Assembly: GCF_019402645.1 (NCBI RefSeq)
Contig: NZ_VKKS01000002.1
Span: forward strand, 62,001-126,000
Direction: 5' to 3'
From: Morganella morganii
Lineage (GTDB): Bacteria > Pseudomonadota > Gammaproteobacteria > Enterobacterales > Enterobacteriaceae
DNA: 64,000 bases
Positions 10,259 to 22,246 of the stretch are shown in pieces. Both the position numbers and the translations under genes were made by a program. Each line of letters starts with the position of its first letter. Within the stretch, counting starts at the first letter, position 1. The notes beneath the pieces are model-generated. The model saw only the letters and a list, made by a program, of their open reading frames with translations, was not told where the DNA came from and searched no databases.

Positions 10259-11536
10259 ATGGCGTGGAATCAGCCCGGTAATAACGGACAGGACCGCGAC
10301 CCGTGGGGGAGCAGCAATAAAGGCGGCAACTCCGACGGTAACAAAGGCGGCCGGAACCGTGGGGCATCTGATCTCGACGATCTGTTCCGGAAAATGAGCA
10401 GAAAACTCGGTGGTCTGGGTAGCGGTAAAGGCGGGAATAATAACGGGCAGTCCGGCGGGAACAATCGTCCTCCGGTACAGTTCGCCGGCGGACGTATTAT
10501 CAGTCTCGCTATTGCTGCCGTTGTTGTTGTCTGGGTCGCAACCGGCTTCTATACGATTAAAGAAACGGAACGCGGCGTGGTTACCCGTTTCGGTAAATTC
10601 AGTCATGTGGTTCAGCCGGGTCTGAACTGGAGACCGACCTTTATTGATCGCGTTACTGCGGTCGATGTGGCGACCGTCCAGGATCTGGCCACCAACGGCA
10701 TGATGTTAACGGCCGACGAAAACGTGGTTCGCGTTAACATGAACGTGCAGTTCCAGGTGGTGAACCCGGAAGATTACCTCTTCAGCGTCACCAACCCGAA
10801 CAACAGTCTGCGTCAGGCGATGGACAGTGCGGTTCGCGGGGTTATCGGTAAGTTCACCATGGAGAAAATCCTGACGGCGAACCGTACCGTGGTCCGTAAC
10901 GAAACCCAGAAAGTTCTCGAAGAGACAATCAAGCCTTATAAAATGGGGATAGCGATTGTTGACGTCAACTTCCAGGAAGCCCGTCCGCCGGCTGAAGTTC
11001 AGGCTTCGTTTGATGACGTGATTGCCGCACGTGAAAACGAGCAGCAATCTATCCGTGAAGCGGAAGCTTACTCGAACGAAGTCCTGCCGCTGGCAAAAGG
11101 TAACGCGCAAAGTATGATTGAAAGTGCTCAGGCTTATAAAGCCAGTATCGTGCTGAAAGCGCGCGGTGAAGTGGCAAGCTTCTCGAAAATGCTGCCGGAA
11201 TACCGTGCGGCACCGGATATCACCCGTGAACGTCTGTACATTGAGACAATGGAACGTGTGCTGAGCAATACCCGTAAAGTGATTGCTAATGATAAAAGTA
11301 ACAGCATGATGGTGCTGCCGCTGGATCAGATTATGCGTGAGCAGCGGGCAGCCTCTCAGACTGCACCGGCGAAAGCCGCTGCTGCACCATCATCCGCTCC
11401 GGCAACACAGGCACCGGCAGGCCGTCCGGCACAAAACAGCAGCCGGAATCCGAATGTACCCGCTGAATACAATAACACGTATGATCTCAGCGGTTCGGGT
11501 ATCCGTGGTAACACTGAACGCACAGGGAGACAATAA
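10259..11536 (+). CDS. hflK: FtsH protease modulator HflK
   Basis: SPFH/prohibitin-family membrane protein that forms a periplasmic cage with HflC around FtsH hexamers. The 425-aa protein has a Gly/Asn/Lys-rich cytoplasmic N-terminus (about 1-75), one transmembrane helix around residues 80-100, the PHB domain beginning KETERGVVTRFGKF, a coiled-coil arm and an Ala/Pro-rich tail. The ATG at 10259 was chosen because MAWNQPGNNG matches E. coli and GAAGG lies just upstream. Its partner ftsH lies in this window at 44030. Confidence 0.96.
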   Translation: MAWNQPGNNGQDRDPWGSSNKGGNSDGNKGGRNRGASDLDDLFRKMSRKLGGLGSGKGGNNNGQSGGNNRPPVQFAGGRIISLAIAAVVVVWVATGFYTIKETERGVVTRFGKFSHVVQPGLNWRPTFIDRVTAVDVATVQDLATNGMMLTADENVVRVNMNVQFQVVNPEDYLFSVTNPNNSLRQAMDSAVRGVIGKFTMEKILTANRTVVRNETQKVLEETIKPYKMGIAIVDVNFQEARPPAEVQASFDDVIAARENEQQSIREAEAYSNEVLPLAKGNAQSMIESAQAYKASIVLKARGEVASFSKMLPEYRAAPDITRERLYIETMERVLSNTRKVIANDKSNSMMVLPLDQIMREQRAASQTAPAKAAAAPSSAPATQAPAGRPAQNSSRNPNVPAEYNNTYDLSGSGIRGNTERTGRQ

Positions 11537-11538
11537 TC

Positions 11539-12552
11539 ATGCGTAAGTATTTAGCCGTTATTGTTATTCTGGTTTTAGGTGTTCTGTATGCGTCTGTCTT
11601 TACCGTTCAGCAGACCGAGCGCGGCATTGTGCTGCGGTTTGGTAAAGTTCTGCGTGATGCGGATAACAAACCGATTGTGTATGAGCCGGGTCTGCATCTG
11701 AAAGTGCCGTTTATTGAAACAGTGAAAATGCTGCCTGCCCGTATCCAGACACTGGATATCCAGGCTGACCGTTTCCTGACAAACGAAAACAAAGACCTGA
11801 TCGTCGATTCCTACCTGAAATGGCGGATTAGTGATTTCAGCCTGTATTATCTTGCGACAAACAGCGGTAATATTAATCAGGCTGAAAACCTGCTGAAGCG
11901 TAAATTCAGTGACCGTCTGCGTTCTGAGTTCGGTCGTCTGAGTGTGAAAGAGATTGTGACGGATTCCCGCGGTACATTAACGACGGAAGTCAAAAATGCA
12001 CTGAACGAAGGGAGTTCCGGTAACGATCCGCAGGCAACCGATGCTGACAGCGCTATTGCCGATGCGGCAGCGCGTGTTCAGGAAGAAACCAAAGGCGCAC
12101 AGCCGCAGGTGAATCCGAACAGTATGGCGGCGTTAGGTATCGAAGTGGTGGACGTCCGTATCAAGCAGATCAACCTGCCGGCGGAAGTCTCCGAAGCTAT
12201 CTTCCAGCGTATGCGTGCAGAACGTGAAGCAGTGGCGCGTCGTCACCGCTCACAGGGTCTGGAAGAAGCCATGAAGATTCGTGCGGTGGCGGATAAAACC
12301 CGTACTGAAATCCTGGCCGAAGCGGAGCGCCAGTCACTCTCCCTGCGTGGTGCGGGTGATGCGGAAGCCGCTAAACTGTTTGCGGATGCATTCAGTCAGG
12401 ATCCGGATTTCTATGCGTTTATCCGAAGCCTGCGTGCTTATGAGCAAAGCTTCAAACCAGATGGCAACGACATTATGGTGTTAAGCCCGGATACGGATTT
12501 CTTCCGTTACATGAAGGCCCCGACATCATTGCGTCCGGCTTCAGGCCAGTAA
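11539..12552 (+). CDS. hflC: FtsH protease modulator HflC
   Basis: Second subunit of the HflKC cage. The 337-aa protein starts with a single signal-anchor helix (residues about 3-21) followed by the PHB domain (QQTERGIVLRFGKV) and a long helical arm containing IFQRMRAEREAVARRHRSQG. The gene begins two bases after the hflK stop, which implies coupled expression and equal amounts. E. coli has the small gene yjeT next; here a terminator and purA follow directly. Confidence 0.97.
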   Translation: MRKYLAVIVILVLGVLYASVFTVQQTERGIVLRFGKVLRDADNKPIVYEPGLHLKVPFIETVKMLPARIQTLDIQADRFLTNENKDLIVDSYLKWRISDFSLYYLATNSGNINQAENLLKRKFSDRLRSEFGRLSVKEIVTDSRGTLTTEVKNALNEGSSGNDPQATDADSAIADAAARVQEETKGAQPQVNPNSMAALGIEVVDVRIKQINLPAEVSEAIFQRMRAEREAVARRHRSQGLEEAMKIRAVADKTRTEILAEAERQSLSLRGAGDAEAAKLFADAFSQDPDFYAFIRSLRAYEQSFKPDGNDIMVLSPDTDFFRYMKAPTSLRPASGQ

Positions 12553-12617
12553 GTCCGGTAACCGCATAACCGGTACTGAAAAATCGTCAGCATGCTGATG
12601 GCCGCACTCTGATGAAT

Positions 12618-12642
12618 AAAGCCCGCTTAGGCGGGCTTTATT
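12618..12642 (+). terminator. Intrinsic terminator after hflC
   Basis: AAAGCCCGC (12618-12626) pairs with GCGGGCTTT (12631-12639) across a TTAG loop. The T tract is short, so termination may be partial. Confidence 0.65.
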
Positions 12643-12685
12643 ATGGACATTGATCAGGTGACTTTCATAAAGTGGATAAAAAGTG

Positions 12686-14042
<1,357 letters not shown>

Positions 14043-14065
14043 GATCGTTCAGGTGATACCAGTCA

Positions 14066-14095
14066 GGGCCGGGCATGTTTGTCCGGCCTTTTGTT
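14066..14095 (+). terminator. Intrinsic terminator after purA
   Basis: GGGCCGG and CCGGCCTT form a stem around the loop GCATGTTTGT, followed by TTGTTTTC. Confidence 0.75.
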
Positions 14096-14155
14096 TTCTG
14101 ACGCCGGGGTTTCTGACTGTGTCATGACAGGAAATCTGGTGTTTTTAACGACAAA

Positions 14156-14174
14156 TTTTGCTTAATAAGCAAAA
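14156..14174. promoter_or_regulatory. 19-bp perfect palindrome upstream of nsrR
   Basis: TTTTGCTTAATAAGCAAAA is a perfect inverted repeat with 9-bp arms around one central A, about 75 bp before the nsrR start. It has the symmetry of a dimeric repressor site, but I cannot name the protein. It does not match the known NsrR motif as I recall it. Confidence 0.45.
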
Positions 14175-14247
14175 GACACACATAATGATTATCCATTACT
14201 TATCATGTGCTCCCCCGCGTGGGATAACATAATTTCCGGGGTAAAAT

Positions 14248-14676
14248 GTGCAGTTAACCAGTTTTACAGATTATGGCTTGCGGGCGCTGATTTATATGGC
14301 GTCACTTCCTGATGGTAAAATGACCAGTATTACGGAAGTGACGGACGTCTACGGCGTATCACGTAACCATATGGTCAAGATAATTAACCAATTGAGCCAT
14401 TTGGGTTATGTCGAGGCTATCCGCGGCAAAAATGGCGGGATCCGCCTGGGAAAACCTGCTAATACTATAGGTATCGGTGAGGTTGTCCGGGCGCTCGAGC
14501 CGTTAACACTGGTGAATTGCAGCGGTGAATTCTGTCACATTACTCCGGCATGCAGGCTGAAATCGGTACTGAACAAGGCCATCCGGGAATTTCTGCAGGA
14601 ACTGGATAAACACACGCTCGCTGATATGGTGCGGGACAATCAGCATCTTTATAAATTGTTACTGACGGACGAATAA
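14248..14676 (+). CDS. nsrR: Nitric oxide-sensing repressor NsrR
   Basis: Rrf2-family repressor that controls nitrosative-stress genes; its iron-sulfur cluster reacts with NO. The 142-aa protein has an N-terminal winged helix (about 1-75) and the three cluster ligands Cys91, Cys96 and Cys102. The start is GTG at 14248, giving the family N-terminus [14 protein letters not shown] with GGGG just upstream. It precedes rnr by 27 bases, as in E. coli, so the two are probably co-transcribed. No ytfE or other usual NsrR target is in the window. Confidence 0.96.
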   Translation: MQLTSFTDYGLRALIYMASLPDGKMTSITEVTDVYGVSRNHMVKIINQLSHLGYVEAIRGKNGGIRLGKPANTIGIGEVVRALEPLTLVNCSGEFCHITPACRLKSVLNKAIREFLQELDKHTLADMVRDNQHLYKLLLTDE

Positions 14677-14703
14677 CGCCGTTCAGGAACCACGGAGGAT
14701 ACA

Positions 14704-17142
14704 ATGTCAGTGGAAAAACAATCAAACGACCCTTATCGTGAGCGCGAAGCGGAAAAATATGATTCCCCGATCGCGAGCCGTGAATTTATTCTTGAAACTG
14801 TCCGCCGCCATACCAAACCGGTGAGCCGCGAGGATATCGCACAGGAACTGGGGATCACCGGTGAAGAGGCTCTGGAAGCCCTGCGCCGCCGTCTGCGCGC
14901 AATGGAACGAGACGGGCAGCTGGTCTTTACCCGCCGCCAGTGCTACGCCTTACCGGAACGCCTGGATTTAATTAAAGGAACCGTGATTGGTCATCGCGAT
15001 GGCTTCGGGTTCCTGCGTGTCGAAGGACAAAAAGACGATCTCTACATCCCGCAGGATCAGATGAAATTATGCATCCACGGGGATGTAATCCTGGCTCAGG
15101 TTATGGGCGCCGATCGTAAAGGCCGCCGCGAAGCGCGTGTTGTACGTGTGACCGAGCCGAAAACCGGCCAGATTGTCGGCCGTTACTTTACCGAAGAAGG
15201 CATGGGATTTGTCGTGCCGGATGACAGCCGCCTGTGCTTCGATATTCTGATCCCGAAAGAGTCGATTAACGGTGCCCGGATGGGGAATATCGTGGTGGCG
15301 GAACTGACCCGGCGTCCGGGTAAACGGGTGCAGGCGCTCGGCGTTATCACTGAAGTACTGGGCGAGAAAATGGGCACCAGCATTGCGGTGGATATTGCCC
15401 TGCGCAAACATGAAATTCCGTTCACCTGGCCTGCTCAGGTGGAACGTCAGGTCGCGGATGTCCGTGAGGAAGTGCCGGAAGCAGCCAAAAAAGGCCGTGT
15501 TGATTTACGCGAGCTGCCGCTGGTCACTATCGACGGTGAAGATGCCCGTGACTTTGATGACGCTGTACACTGTGAAGCCAAACGCGGCGGTGGCTGGCGT
15601 CTGTGGGTGGCGATTGCTGACGTCAGTTATTATGTGCGTCCGCAGACTGCGCTGGATGATGAAGCCCGCAGCCGGGGTAACTCTGTTTACTTCCCGTCAC
15701 AGGTTGTGCCGATGTTGCCGGAAGTATTGTCGAATGGTGTCTGCTCACTGAACCCGCAGGTTGATCGCCTGTGTATGGTGTGTGAAATGACCATCTCGGC
15801 GAAAGGCAAACTTTCCGGCTACCGTTTCTATGAAGCGGTAATGAGCTCCCATGCCCGTCTGACCTACACCAAGGTGTGGAGAATTCTCGAAGGGGATGAA
15901 GAGCTGCGCGGGCACTATGCGCCGCTGGTGAAACATCTGGAAGAGCTGCACAAACTCTATAAAGTACTGGCGGAAGCCCGTGATGAGCGCGGCGCGATTG
16001 CCTTTGAATCCGAAGAAGCGAAATTTATTTTCAATGCGGAAAAACGCATTGAACGTATCGAACCGGTATTGCGTAATGATGCACACAAACTGATCGAAGA
16101 GTGCATGATTATGGCGAACGTTGCTGCGGCGCGCTTTGTTGAGAAAAACAATGAACCGGCGCTGTACCGTGTGCATGATCGTCCGAAAGAGGACAGCGTC
16201 ACCAATCTGCGCACCGTCTTTAATGAGCTGGGGCTGACCCTGCCGGGCGGTCTGACGCCGGAGCCGAAAGATTACGCCCGCGTCATGCTGGAAGTGGCGG
16301 AACGCCCTGATCACGAGCTGTTACAGACCATGCTGCTGCGTTCGATGAAACAGGCGATTTATGATCCGGATAACCGCGGCCACTTTGGTCTGGCGTTACC
16401 GGCGTATGCCCACTTTACCTCACCGATCCGCCGTTATCCGGATCTGAGCCTGCACCGTGCGATTAAGTACCTGCTGGCAAAAGAGCGCGGCGAGGCGAAA
16501 TCACAGACCGGTGCGTGGCATTATGATACACAGAGCATGCTCCAGCTGGGCGAACATACCTCCATGACGGAACGCCGGGCCGATGAAGCCACCCGTGATG
16601 TGGCGGACTGGCTGAAGTGTGACTTTATGCAGGATCAGGTGGGGAATGTCTTTACCGGCCTGATCACCAGCGTGACCGGTTTCGGTTTCTTTGTCCGCCT
16701 CAATGATCTGTTTATCGATGGTCTGGTACACGTATCAACACTTGATAACGATTACTACCGCTACGATAATGTCGGCCAGCGTCTGATTGGTGAATCCTCC
16801 GGGAATGTGTACCGCCTGGGTGATGAAGTTGAAATCCGGGTTGAAGCTGTACATATGGATGAGCGCACCATTGATTTCGCGCTGATTTCCACCACCCGCC
16901 GTGCCCGTAATGAAGGCAAAACCGCGAGAACCCGGGCGAAAGCCGGTGAAAGAGGGGACAAGCGCCGGGACGGTAAGAAAGGTGACCCGCGCCGCGATAA
17001 AAACTTCGAACCGGACAGTGCGTTCCGTAAGAAGAAAAAAGACGATGGCCCGAAAGCCCCGAAAAGCAAGAAATCAGCACGGACCAAAAAAATCGAGGCG
17101 AATATAAAGGCGAAACGCGCGAAGAAAAAAACCGCGAAATAA
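14704..17142 (+). CDS. rnr: Exoribonuclease R (RNase R)
   Basis: Processive 3'-to-5' exoribonuclease of the RNB family that degrades structured RNA, important in cold shock, rRNA quality control and trans-translation. The 812-aa protein has a helix-turn-helix N-terminus, cold-shock domains, the RNB catalytic domain with [12 protein letters not shown] (four conserved acidic residues), an S1 domain near 640-725 ([21 protein letters not shown]) and a Lys/Arg-rich tail. CGGAGG precedes the ATG. Confidence 0.98.
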   Translation: MSVEKQSNDPYREREAEKYDSPIASREFILETVRRHTKPVSREDIAQELGITGEEALEALRRRLRAMERDGQLVFTRRQCYALPERLDLIKGTVIGHRDGFGFLRVEGQKDDLYIPQDQMKLCIHGDVILAQVMGADRKGRREARVVRVTEPKTGQIVGRYFTEEGMGFVVPDDSRLCFDILIPKESINGARMGNIVVAELTRRPGKRVQALGVITEVLGEKMGTSIAVDIALRKHEIPFTWPAQVERQVADVREEVPEAAKKGRVDLRELPLVTIDGEDARDFDDAVHCEAKRGGGWRLWVAIADVSYYVRPQTALDDEARSRGNSVYFPSQVVPMLPEVLSNGVCSLNPQVDRLCMVCEMTISAKGKLSGYRFYEAVMSSHARLTYTKVWRILEGDEELRGHYAPLVKHLEELHKLYKVLAEARDERGAIAFESEEAKFIFNAEKRIERIEPVLRNDAHKLIEECMIMANVAAARFVEKNNEPALYRVHDRPKEDSVTNLRTVFNELGLTLPGGLTPEPKDYARVMLEVAERPDHELLQTMLLRSMKQAIYDPDNRGHFGLALPAYAHFTSPIRRYPDLSLHRAIKYLLAKERGEAKSQTGAWHYDTQSMLQLGEHTSMTERRADEATRDVADWLKCDFMQDQVGNVFTGLITSVTGFGFFVRLNDLFIDGLVHVSTLDNDYYRYDNVGQRLIGESSGNVYRLGDEVEIRVEAVHMDERTIDFALISTTRRARNEGKTARTRAKAGERGDKRRDGKKGDPRRDKNFEPDSAFRKKKKDDGPKAPKSKKSARTKKIEANIKAKRAKKKTAK

Positions 17143-17165
17143 CTGCCTGATACTGTCTTTTCCCC

Positions 17166-17199
17166 CACAATGAGGCATTGCGCCTCATTGTGTTTTATT
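17166..17199 (+). terminator. Intrinsic terminator after rnr
   Basis: A perfect 11-bp stem, CACAATGAGGC (17166-17176) with GCCTCATTGTG (17182-17192), a 5-nt loop ATTGC and TTTTATT. It lies before the rlmB start, so rlmB may depend on read-through or on a separate promoter. Confidence 0.85.
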
Positions 17200-17221
17200 G
17201 TCCCGCAACAAACGGAACGTT

Positions 17222-17956
17222 ATGAGTGAAATTATTTATGGCATCCACGCCGTGGATGCTCTGCTGGCGCGTGATCCCAGCCGTTTTCTTGAAGTCTTTA
17301 TCCTGAAAGGGCGTGAAGACCGCCGCCTGACCTCTGTTGTGCATGCTTTGGAAGCTGCTGGTATCCGCGTGCAGGTGGCCAGCCGTCAGTGGATGGACAG
17401 CCAGACCGAAGGTGCTGTTCATCAGGGAATTATCGCCAAAGTCAAAGGCGGCCGTCAGTATCAGGAGCAGGATCTGCCTGATCTGCTGGCAGAGTATGAA
17501 ACCCCGTTTCTGCTGGTGCTCGACGGCGTGACTGACCCGCACAACCTGGGTGCCTGCCTGCGTACTGCCGATGCAGCCGGTGTACACGCGGTGATCATCC
17601 CGAAAGACCGCTCCGCGCAACTGAACGCCACGGCGAAAAAAGTCGCGTGCGGCGCAGCGGAAAGCGTGCCGCTTATCCGTGTCACCAATCTGGCCCGTAC
17701 TCTGCGCCAGCTGAAAGAAGAAAATATCTGGGTTGTCGGCACTGCCGGTGAAGCCACCCATGATCTGTATCAGAGCAAAATGACCGGCCCGGTGGCGCTG
17801 GTGATGGGCGCTGAAGGGGAAGGCATGCGTCGTCTGACCCGTGACCTGTGTGATGAGCTGATCAGTATTCCGATGGCCGGGGCGGTATCCTCCCTGAACG
17901 TCTCGGTGGCAACGGGTGTATGTCTGTTTGAGGCTGTGCGCCAGCGCGGAAAATAA
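17222..17956 (+). CDS. rlmB: 23S rRNA (guanosine-2'-O-)-methyltransferase RlmB
   Basis: SPOUT-class enzyme that methylates the 2'-O of G2251 in 23S rRNA. The 244-aa protein has an N-terminal substrate-binding domain (about 1-75) and the SpoU knot with motifs [21 protein letters not shown] and SLNVSVATG. The ATG at 17222 matches E. coli ([11 protein letters not shown]) with GGAACG upstream; an earlier in-frame ATG at 17198 lies inside the rnr terminator. Confidence 0.97.
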   Translation: MSEIIYGIHAVDALLARDPSRFLEVFILKGREDRRLTSVVHALEAAGIRVQVASRQWMDSQTEGAVHQGIIAKVKGGRQYQEQDLPDLLAEYETPFLLVLDGVTDPHNLGACLRTADAAGVHAVIIPKDRSAQLNATAKKVACGAAESVPLIRVTNLARTLRQLKEENIWVVGTAGEATHDLYQSKMTGPVALVMGAEGEGMRRLTRDLCDELISIPMAGAVSSLNVSVATGVCLFEAVRQRGK

Positions 17957-17979
17957 TCCCGCATCACACACTTATTACC

Positions 17980-18008
17980 TTGTCTTTTGGGGCGGGTATG
18001 AGTATAGT
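17980..18008 (+). promoter_or_regulatory. Promoter of the rpsF-priB-rpsR-rplI operon
   Basis: TTGTCT at 17980-17985 and TATAGT at 18003-18008 are 17 bp apart. Transcription near 18015 would give a leader of about 93 nt. That leader (18040-18107) contains CCGGACAGGAGG and ATCCGTAAGG; in E. coli the equivalent leader is bound by the S6:S18 complex, and a similar control here is possible but not shown. Confidence 0.7.
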
Positions 18009-18107
18009 TATGCGTCAAATTTTTCAGCCGCACTTAAACAAGTTCCTTGCCTCTCAGGGTTGCGGTTGCCCGGACAGGAGGCTAATAATCCGTAAGGAGC
18101 ACTACTA

Positions 18108-18497
18108 ATGCGTCATTACGAAATCGTCTTCATGGTTCATCCGGACCAGAGCGAACAAGTACCGGCAATGATCGAGCGTTATAAAACTGCTATTACTAAC
18201 GCAGAAGGTCAGATCTACCGTCTCGAAGACTGGGGTCGTCGCCAACTGGCTTACCCAATCAACAAACTGCACAAAGCTCACTACGTTCTGATGAACGTTG
18301 AAGCGCCGCAGGAAGTGATTGACGAGCTGGAAACTATTTTCCGCTTCAATGATGCCGTTATCCGCAGCATGGTTATGCGCGTTAAGCACGCGGTGACTGA
18401 ACCTTCTCCAATGGTTAAAGCGAAAGACGAGCGTCGCCCGCGCGACATGTCTGACGACATTGAAGAAAATGATGAAGCTGAGGAAACTGAAGAGTAA
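18108..18497 (+). CDS. rpsF: 30S ribosomal protein bS6
   Basis: Platform protein of the 30S subunit that binds 16S rRNA together with bS18. The 129-aa protein is almost identical to E. coli over the first 100 residues and ends in an acidic tail rich in Asp and Glu; in E. coli extra glutamates are added to this tail by RimK. AAGGAG precedes the ATG. First gene of the operon. Confidence 0.98.
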   Translation: MRHYEIVFMVHPDQSEQVPAMIERYKTAITNAEGQIYRLEDWGRRQLAYPINKLHKAHYVLMNVEAPQEVIDELETIFRFNDAVIRSMVMRVKHAVTEPSPMVKAKDERRPRDMSDDIEENDEAEETEE

Positions 18498-18502
18498 TAA
18501 CG

Positions 18503-19052
<550 letters not shown>

Positions 19053-19090
19053 TCGGCACAGTCCATTAATGACTTTAAGAGGATAAGGTA

Positions 19091-19540
19091 ATGCAAGTTA
19101 TTCTGCTTGATAAAGTAGCAAACCTGGGCAGCCTGGGCGACCAGGTAAATGTTAAATCTGGTTATGCACGTAACTACTTAGTACCGCAAGGTAAAGCTGT
19201 TCCTGCAACCAAGAAAAACATCGAATTCTTCGAAGCGCGCCGCGCAGAACTGGAAGCTAAATTAGCTGACGTTCTGGCAGCAGCACACGCTCGCGCAGAG
19301 AAAATCAATGCCCTGGGCGTTGTGACTCTGTCTTCCAAAGCGGGTGACGAAGGTAAACTGTTCGGTTCTGTCGGTACCCGTGACATCGCTGATGCTGTAA
19401 CTGCAGCAGGCGTTGAAGTGGCGAAAAGCGAAGTTCGTCTGCCAAACGGCGTTCTGCGTACTCTGGGTGATCATGAAGTTCACTTCCAGGTTCACAGCGA
19501 CGTGTTTGCAGAACTGAATGTGAAGATTGTTGCTGAGTAA
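19091..19540 (+). CDS. rplI: 50S ribosomal protein bL9
   Basis: 149-aa two-domain protein at the base of the L1 stalk. Its N-terminal domain ([22 protein letters not shown]) and C-terminal domain are joined by a long exposed helix (about 41-75). AGAGGA precedes the ATG. Last gene of the operon; a strong terminator follows. Confidence 0.98.
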   Translation: MQVILLDKVANLGSLGDQVNVKSGYARNYLVPQGKAVPATKKNIEFFEARRAELEAKLADVLAAAHARAEKINALGVVTLSSKAGDEGKLFGSVGTRDIADAVTAAGVEVAKSEVRLPNGVLRTLGDHEVHFQVHSDVFAELNVKIVAE

Positions 19541-19571
19541 TCGCTGATTACACAGTAAATATCTCTGAAAG

Positions 19572-19597
19572 ACGCTGGCTCAGGCCAGCGTTTTTTT
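19572..19597 (+). terminator. Intrinsic terminator after rplI
   Basis: ACGCTGGC and GCCAGCGT form an 8-bp stem around TCAG, followed by seven T residues. Confidence 0.9.
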
Positions 19598-19615
19598 ATG
19601 CAGTAAAACCAACCG

Positions 19616-20197
19616 TTAAGAACGGCGGTAACTACCGTCTTTCTGCCGTTTAAAAGTGGCGGACTGCCCGTTAGCTTTATCGATTCTCAGCTCTGAGATG
19701 GTATTTCCCTTTCCTTTGGTCACGCGGATTTTATCCCCGGCCTCTACCTGATTCAGCGGCTTCTGCGGCCCTTCAACGGCGGTCATCCTGAATAAGTCAT
19801 CCACCGGCAATCCGTTATTGCGAAAGACCTGTGCTATTGTCTGGCCTTTTTTCACAGTAAACTGTTGTGCCGCGATCTGCCTGTCCTGTACAGAAGGGGC
19901 GGAAGGTGCCGGTTCAGCGGCAGGGGTTGTGGTAACCGGTTGCGGATCCGGTTCTGTATTCAGCGTGCCCGGCGGAAGATTATCCGGAAGCGTTAAATCC
20001 GGAATGTTGGCTGCCGTATCCGGTGATGTGCCGGTTTGTTCTGCTATCAGATCGCCCGGTGGTGTCAGCGTGATATTCTGAGGAGGAACCGTCACCGGAG
20101 GCTTCTGTGCCGCAGGCCAGAAAAACAGGATAAACATGACAATCAGTGCAATGGCGGCGATAGCGTAAAGATGGCGCCTTGGCAGTAGTCTCATCAT
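19616..20197 (-). CDS. ytfB: Cell-division-associated OapA/LysM-like protein YtfB
   Basis: Single-pass inner-membrane protein; in E. coli YtfB binds glycan chains and localizes to the septum. The 193-aa protein has a short basic OapA-type start (MMRLLPRRH), a transmembrane helix (about 9-26), a Pro/Thr-rich linker (about 30-105) and a C-terminal OapA/LysM-like domain (FTVKKGQTIAQVFRNNGLP). The ATG at 20195-20197 was chosen because GGGAG lies five bases upstream on the minus strand. An in-frame ATG at 20332 would add 45 residues without a good site. It lies between rplI and fklB, as in E. coli. Confidence 0.88.
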   Translation of the reverse strand: MMRLLPRRHLYAIAAIALIVMFILFFWPAAQKPPVTVPPQNITLTPPGDLIAEQTGTSPDTAANIPDLTLPDNLPPGTLNTEPDPQPVTTTPAAEPAPSAPSVQDRQIAAQQFTVKKGQTIAQVFRNNGLPVDDLFRMTAVEGPQKPLNQVEAGDKIRVTKGKGNTISELRIDKANGQSATFKRQKDGSYRRS

Positions 20198-20414
20198 AAT
20201 CTCCCGCTGTTCAGTCTGAATCATTATCATCCGATATTGTTCCAGTGTAGCAGCAGACGTACTGAAATTATTCGGAATTAGTCCGGTTTTATAAATTGAT
20301 TGTACTGTTTTCCGGTAATCACGGTGTTGCATCAGCTTTCACTGATTATCGGGTTTACCGGGGTACATCCTGCTGTTATGCTTGTCTGTCTTACTTATTG
20401 ATCAGGTATCTCTC

Positions 20415-21035
20415 ATGACACAACCGACTTTTGACACGATGGAAGCACAGGCAAGCTACGGAATCGGCTTACAAATCGGCCAGCAATTACAGGAATCCGG
20501 ACTGAGCGGATTAGTACCGGAAGCCATTCTGGCCGGTATCACCGACGCTCTGGAAAATAACCAGCCGGCTGTGGCTGTGGATGTTCTGCATCGTGCCCTG
20601 CGTGAAATGCATGAGCGTGCTGATGCTGCCCGTAATGAAAAACAGGCAGAACTGGTCAAAGAAGGGATGCATTTCCTGGAGGAAAACGCGAAGAAAGAAG
20701 GCGTTTCCACCACTGAAAGTGGTCTGCAATTCTCTGTTATCACTCAGGGTGACGGCGCTATTCCGGCCCGTACTGACCGTGTCCGTGTTCACTACACCGG
20801 CCGTCTGATCGACGGTACTGTGTTCGACAGCTCTGTACAGCGCGGTCAGCCGGCTGAGTTTCCGGTAAACGGCGTGATTGCAGGCTGGATTGAAGCACTG
20901 ACCCTGATGCCGGTCGGTTCCAAATGGGAACTGTATATCCCAAGCAACCTGGCTTACGGTGAGCGCGGTGCCGGTGCGGCAATCCCGCCGTACAGCACAC
21001 TGGTATTCGAAGTGGAGCTGCTGGAGATCCTGTAA
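20415..21035 (+). CDS. fklB: FKBP-type peptidyl-prolyl isomerase FklB (FKBP22)
   Basis: Dimeric prolyl isomerase. The 206-aa protein has the helical N-terminal dimerization region (about 1-90) and a C-terminal FKBP domain with [18 protein letters not shown] and [11 protein letters not shown]. It carries no signal peptide, consistent with a cytoplasmic location. The ATG at 20415 gives [16 protein letters not shown], matching E. coli; an in-frame ATG at 20382 would add 11 residues that the family lacks. Confidence 0.96.
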   Translation: MTQPTFDTMEAQASYGIGLQIGQQLQESGLSGLVPEAILAGITDALENNQPAVAVDVLHRALREMHERADAARNEKQAELVKEGMHFLEENAKKEGVSTTESGLQFSVITQGDGAIPARTDRVRVHYTGRLIDGTVFDSSVQRGQPAEFPVNGVIAGWIEALTLMPVGSKWELYIPSNLAYGERGAGAAIPPYSTLVFEVELLEIL

Positions 21036-21066
21036 TCTCTGTCTGTCAGCAAAAACAGAATATGCG

Positions 21067-21099
21067 AAATGGCCGGTTTTCACCGGCCATTTTTATTTC
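21067..21099 (+). terminator. Intrinsic terminator after fklB
   Basis: ATGGCCGG and CCGGCCAT pair around TTTTCA, followed by TTTTATTTC. Confidence 0.85.
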
Positions 21100-21175
21100 T
21101 ATACTCAGGTCTCCGGAGACGTGAACAAAACAGGATTACGCGACTCACAAACCGTTTTGTGAAAAGAGGTGAAGG

Positions 21176-21916
21176 ATGCTCAATCAAATTTGTCTGCTGG
21201 CCCGGCGGGCGGGCGACGCAATCATGGATATCTACCATCATCCCGCCACACTGGCCATCTCCGCCAAAGCGGATAATTCCCCTTTAACCGCTGCGGATTT
21301 AGCCGCGCACCATATTATCGTGCAGGAACTGAAAGCCCTGACACCGGATATCCCTGTGCTGTCTGAGGAAGATCCGCAGCAGTGGTCTGAGCGGCAGCAC
21401 TGGACACAATACTGGCTGGTGGATCCGCTCGACGGCACTAAAGAATTTATCAGCCGCAACGGCGAATTTACGGTCAATATTGCCCTGATTTCTGCCGGTG
21501 TACCGGTGATGGGCGTGGTGTATGCGCCGGTACCGGATGTGCTCTATCTGGCAGAAGGCAGGCATGCCTGGCGTGAGCGCAGCGGGCAGCGGATGGCGAT
21601 CAAAGTGGTGAACACGGAACTGCCGATGGTGGTGATCAGCCGCTCACATCAGGATGCGGAACTGGCAGATTATCTGGAGCAACTGGGGCCGCATGAAACC
21701 CGCGCTATCGGTTCATCCCTCAAATTCTGTCTGGTGGCGGAAGGCAAGGCTCAGCTTTATCCCCGTTTTAACCCGACACATATCTGGGACACCGCAGCAG
21801 GGCATGCTGTTGCACTCGCCGCCGGTGCTCATATCACTGACTGGAGCGGTAAGACGCTTGACTATACACCACGTGAATCGCTGATAAACCCGGGATTCCG
21901 TGTCAGCAGTTTCTGA
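21176..21916 (+). CDS. cysQ: 3'(2'),5'-bisphosphate nucleotidase CysQ
   Basis: Magnesium-dependent phosphatase of the inositol monophosphatase superfamily that converts PAP to AMP and so prevents PAP from inhibiting sulfate assimilation and oligoribonuclease (orn is also in this window). The 246-aa protein has the metal-binding motifs SEEDP (about 63-67) and [10 protein letters not shown] (about 83-92), and a C-terminal [19 protein letters not shown] provides a strong ribosome-binding site. In E. coli it sits beside cpdB, which is not here. Confidence 0.96.
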   Translation: MLNQICLLARRAGDAIMDIYHHPATLAISAKADNSPLTAADLAAHHIIVQELKALTPDIPVLSEEDPQQWSERQHWTQYWLVDPLDGTKEFISRNGEFTVNIALISAGVPVMGVVYAPVPDVLYLAEGRHAWRERSGQRMAIKVVNTELPMVVISRSHQDAELADYLEQLGPHETRAIGSSLKFCLVAEGKAQLYPRFNPTHIWDTAAGHAVALAAGAHITDWSGKTLDYTPRESLINPGFRVSSF

Positions 21917-21938
21917 CGGCTATTTTATTCCTGAATAA

Positions 21939-21972
21939 CAGTGTAATTTGCATGGTTATGCAAATTACACTG
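21939..21972. repeat. 34-bp perfect inverted repeat downstream of cysQ
   Basis: CAGTGTAATTTGCAT (21939-21953) and its exact reverse complement (21958-21972) flank the loop GGTT. It begins 22 bases after the cysQ stop. No T tract follows, so it is not a standard terminator; it could end cysQ mRNA, stabilize its 3' end, or be a protein-binding site. Confidence 0.7.
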
Positions 21973-22166
21973 ACTTCTCCTTCCTGTAAAATTTCCCGTC
22001 CGATAATTTTAGCCCCGATGTTTCAGCCCGAAATTATTTATAAAACGTATAGTAATTATGAGGTTATTATTTCGATATTATAGTGTGACGGGAGTCGTTT
22101 TTCGTCCTGATTTGTGAAGTAAATCGTAGCGTAATGTCATTTTATGTAAAAATAGTGATTAAATCG

Positions 22167-22194
22167 TTTGATTAATGAACCCGGGTGGTAGAAT
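22167..22194 (+). promoter_or_regulatory. Probable ytfK promoter
   Basis: TTTGAT (22167-22172) and TAGAAT (22189-22194) are 16 bp apart, giving a leader of about 45 nt. The upstream part of the 330-bp gap (21973-22166) is AT-rich and shows no gene. A partial Pho-box-like pair (ATGTCAT and ATGTAAA near 22134-22150) has 10-bp rather than 11-bp spacing, so PhoB control is not supported. Confidence 0.45.
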
Positions 22195-22246
22195 TGAGTC
22201 ATACCTTAGGCATGAAAGAAAAGGTAAAGGGGAGGACATAAGTACG

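Noticed and set aside
22134-22150. Pho box upstream of ytfK
   Set aside because: The half-sites are imperfect and spaced 10 bp apart instead of 11.
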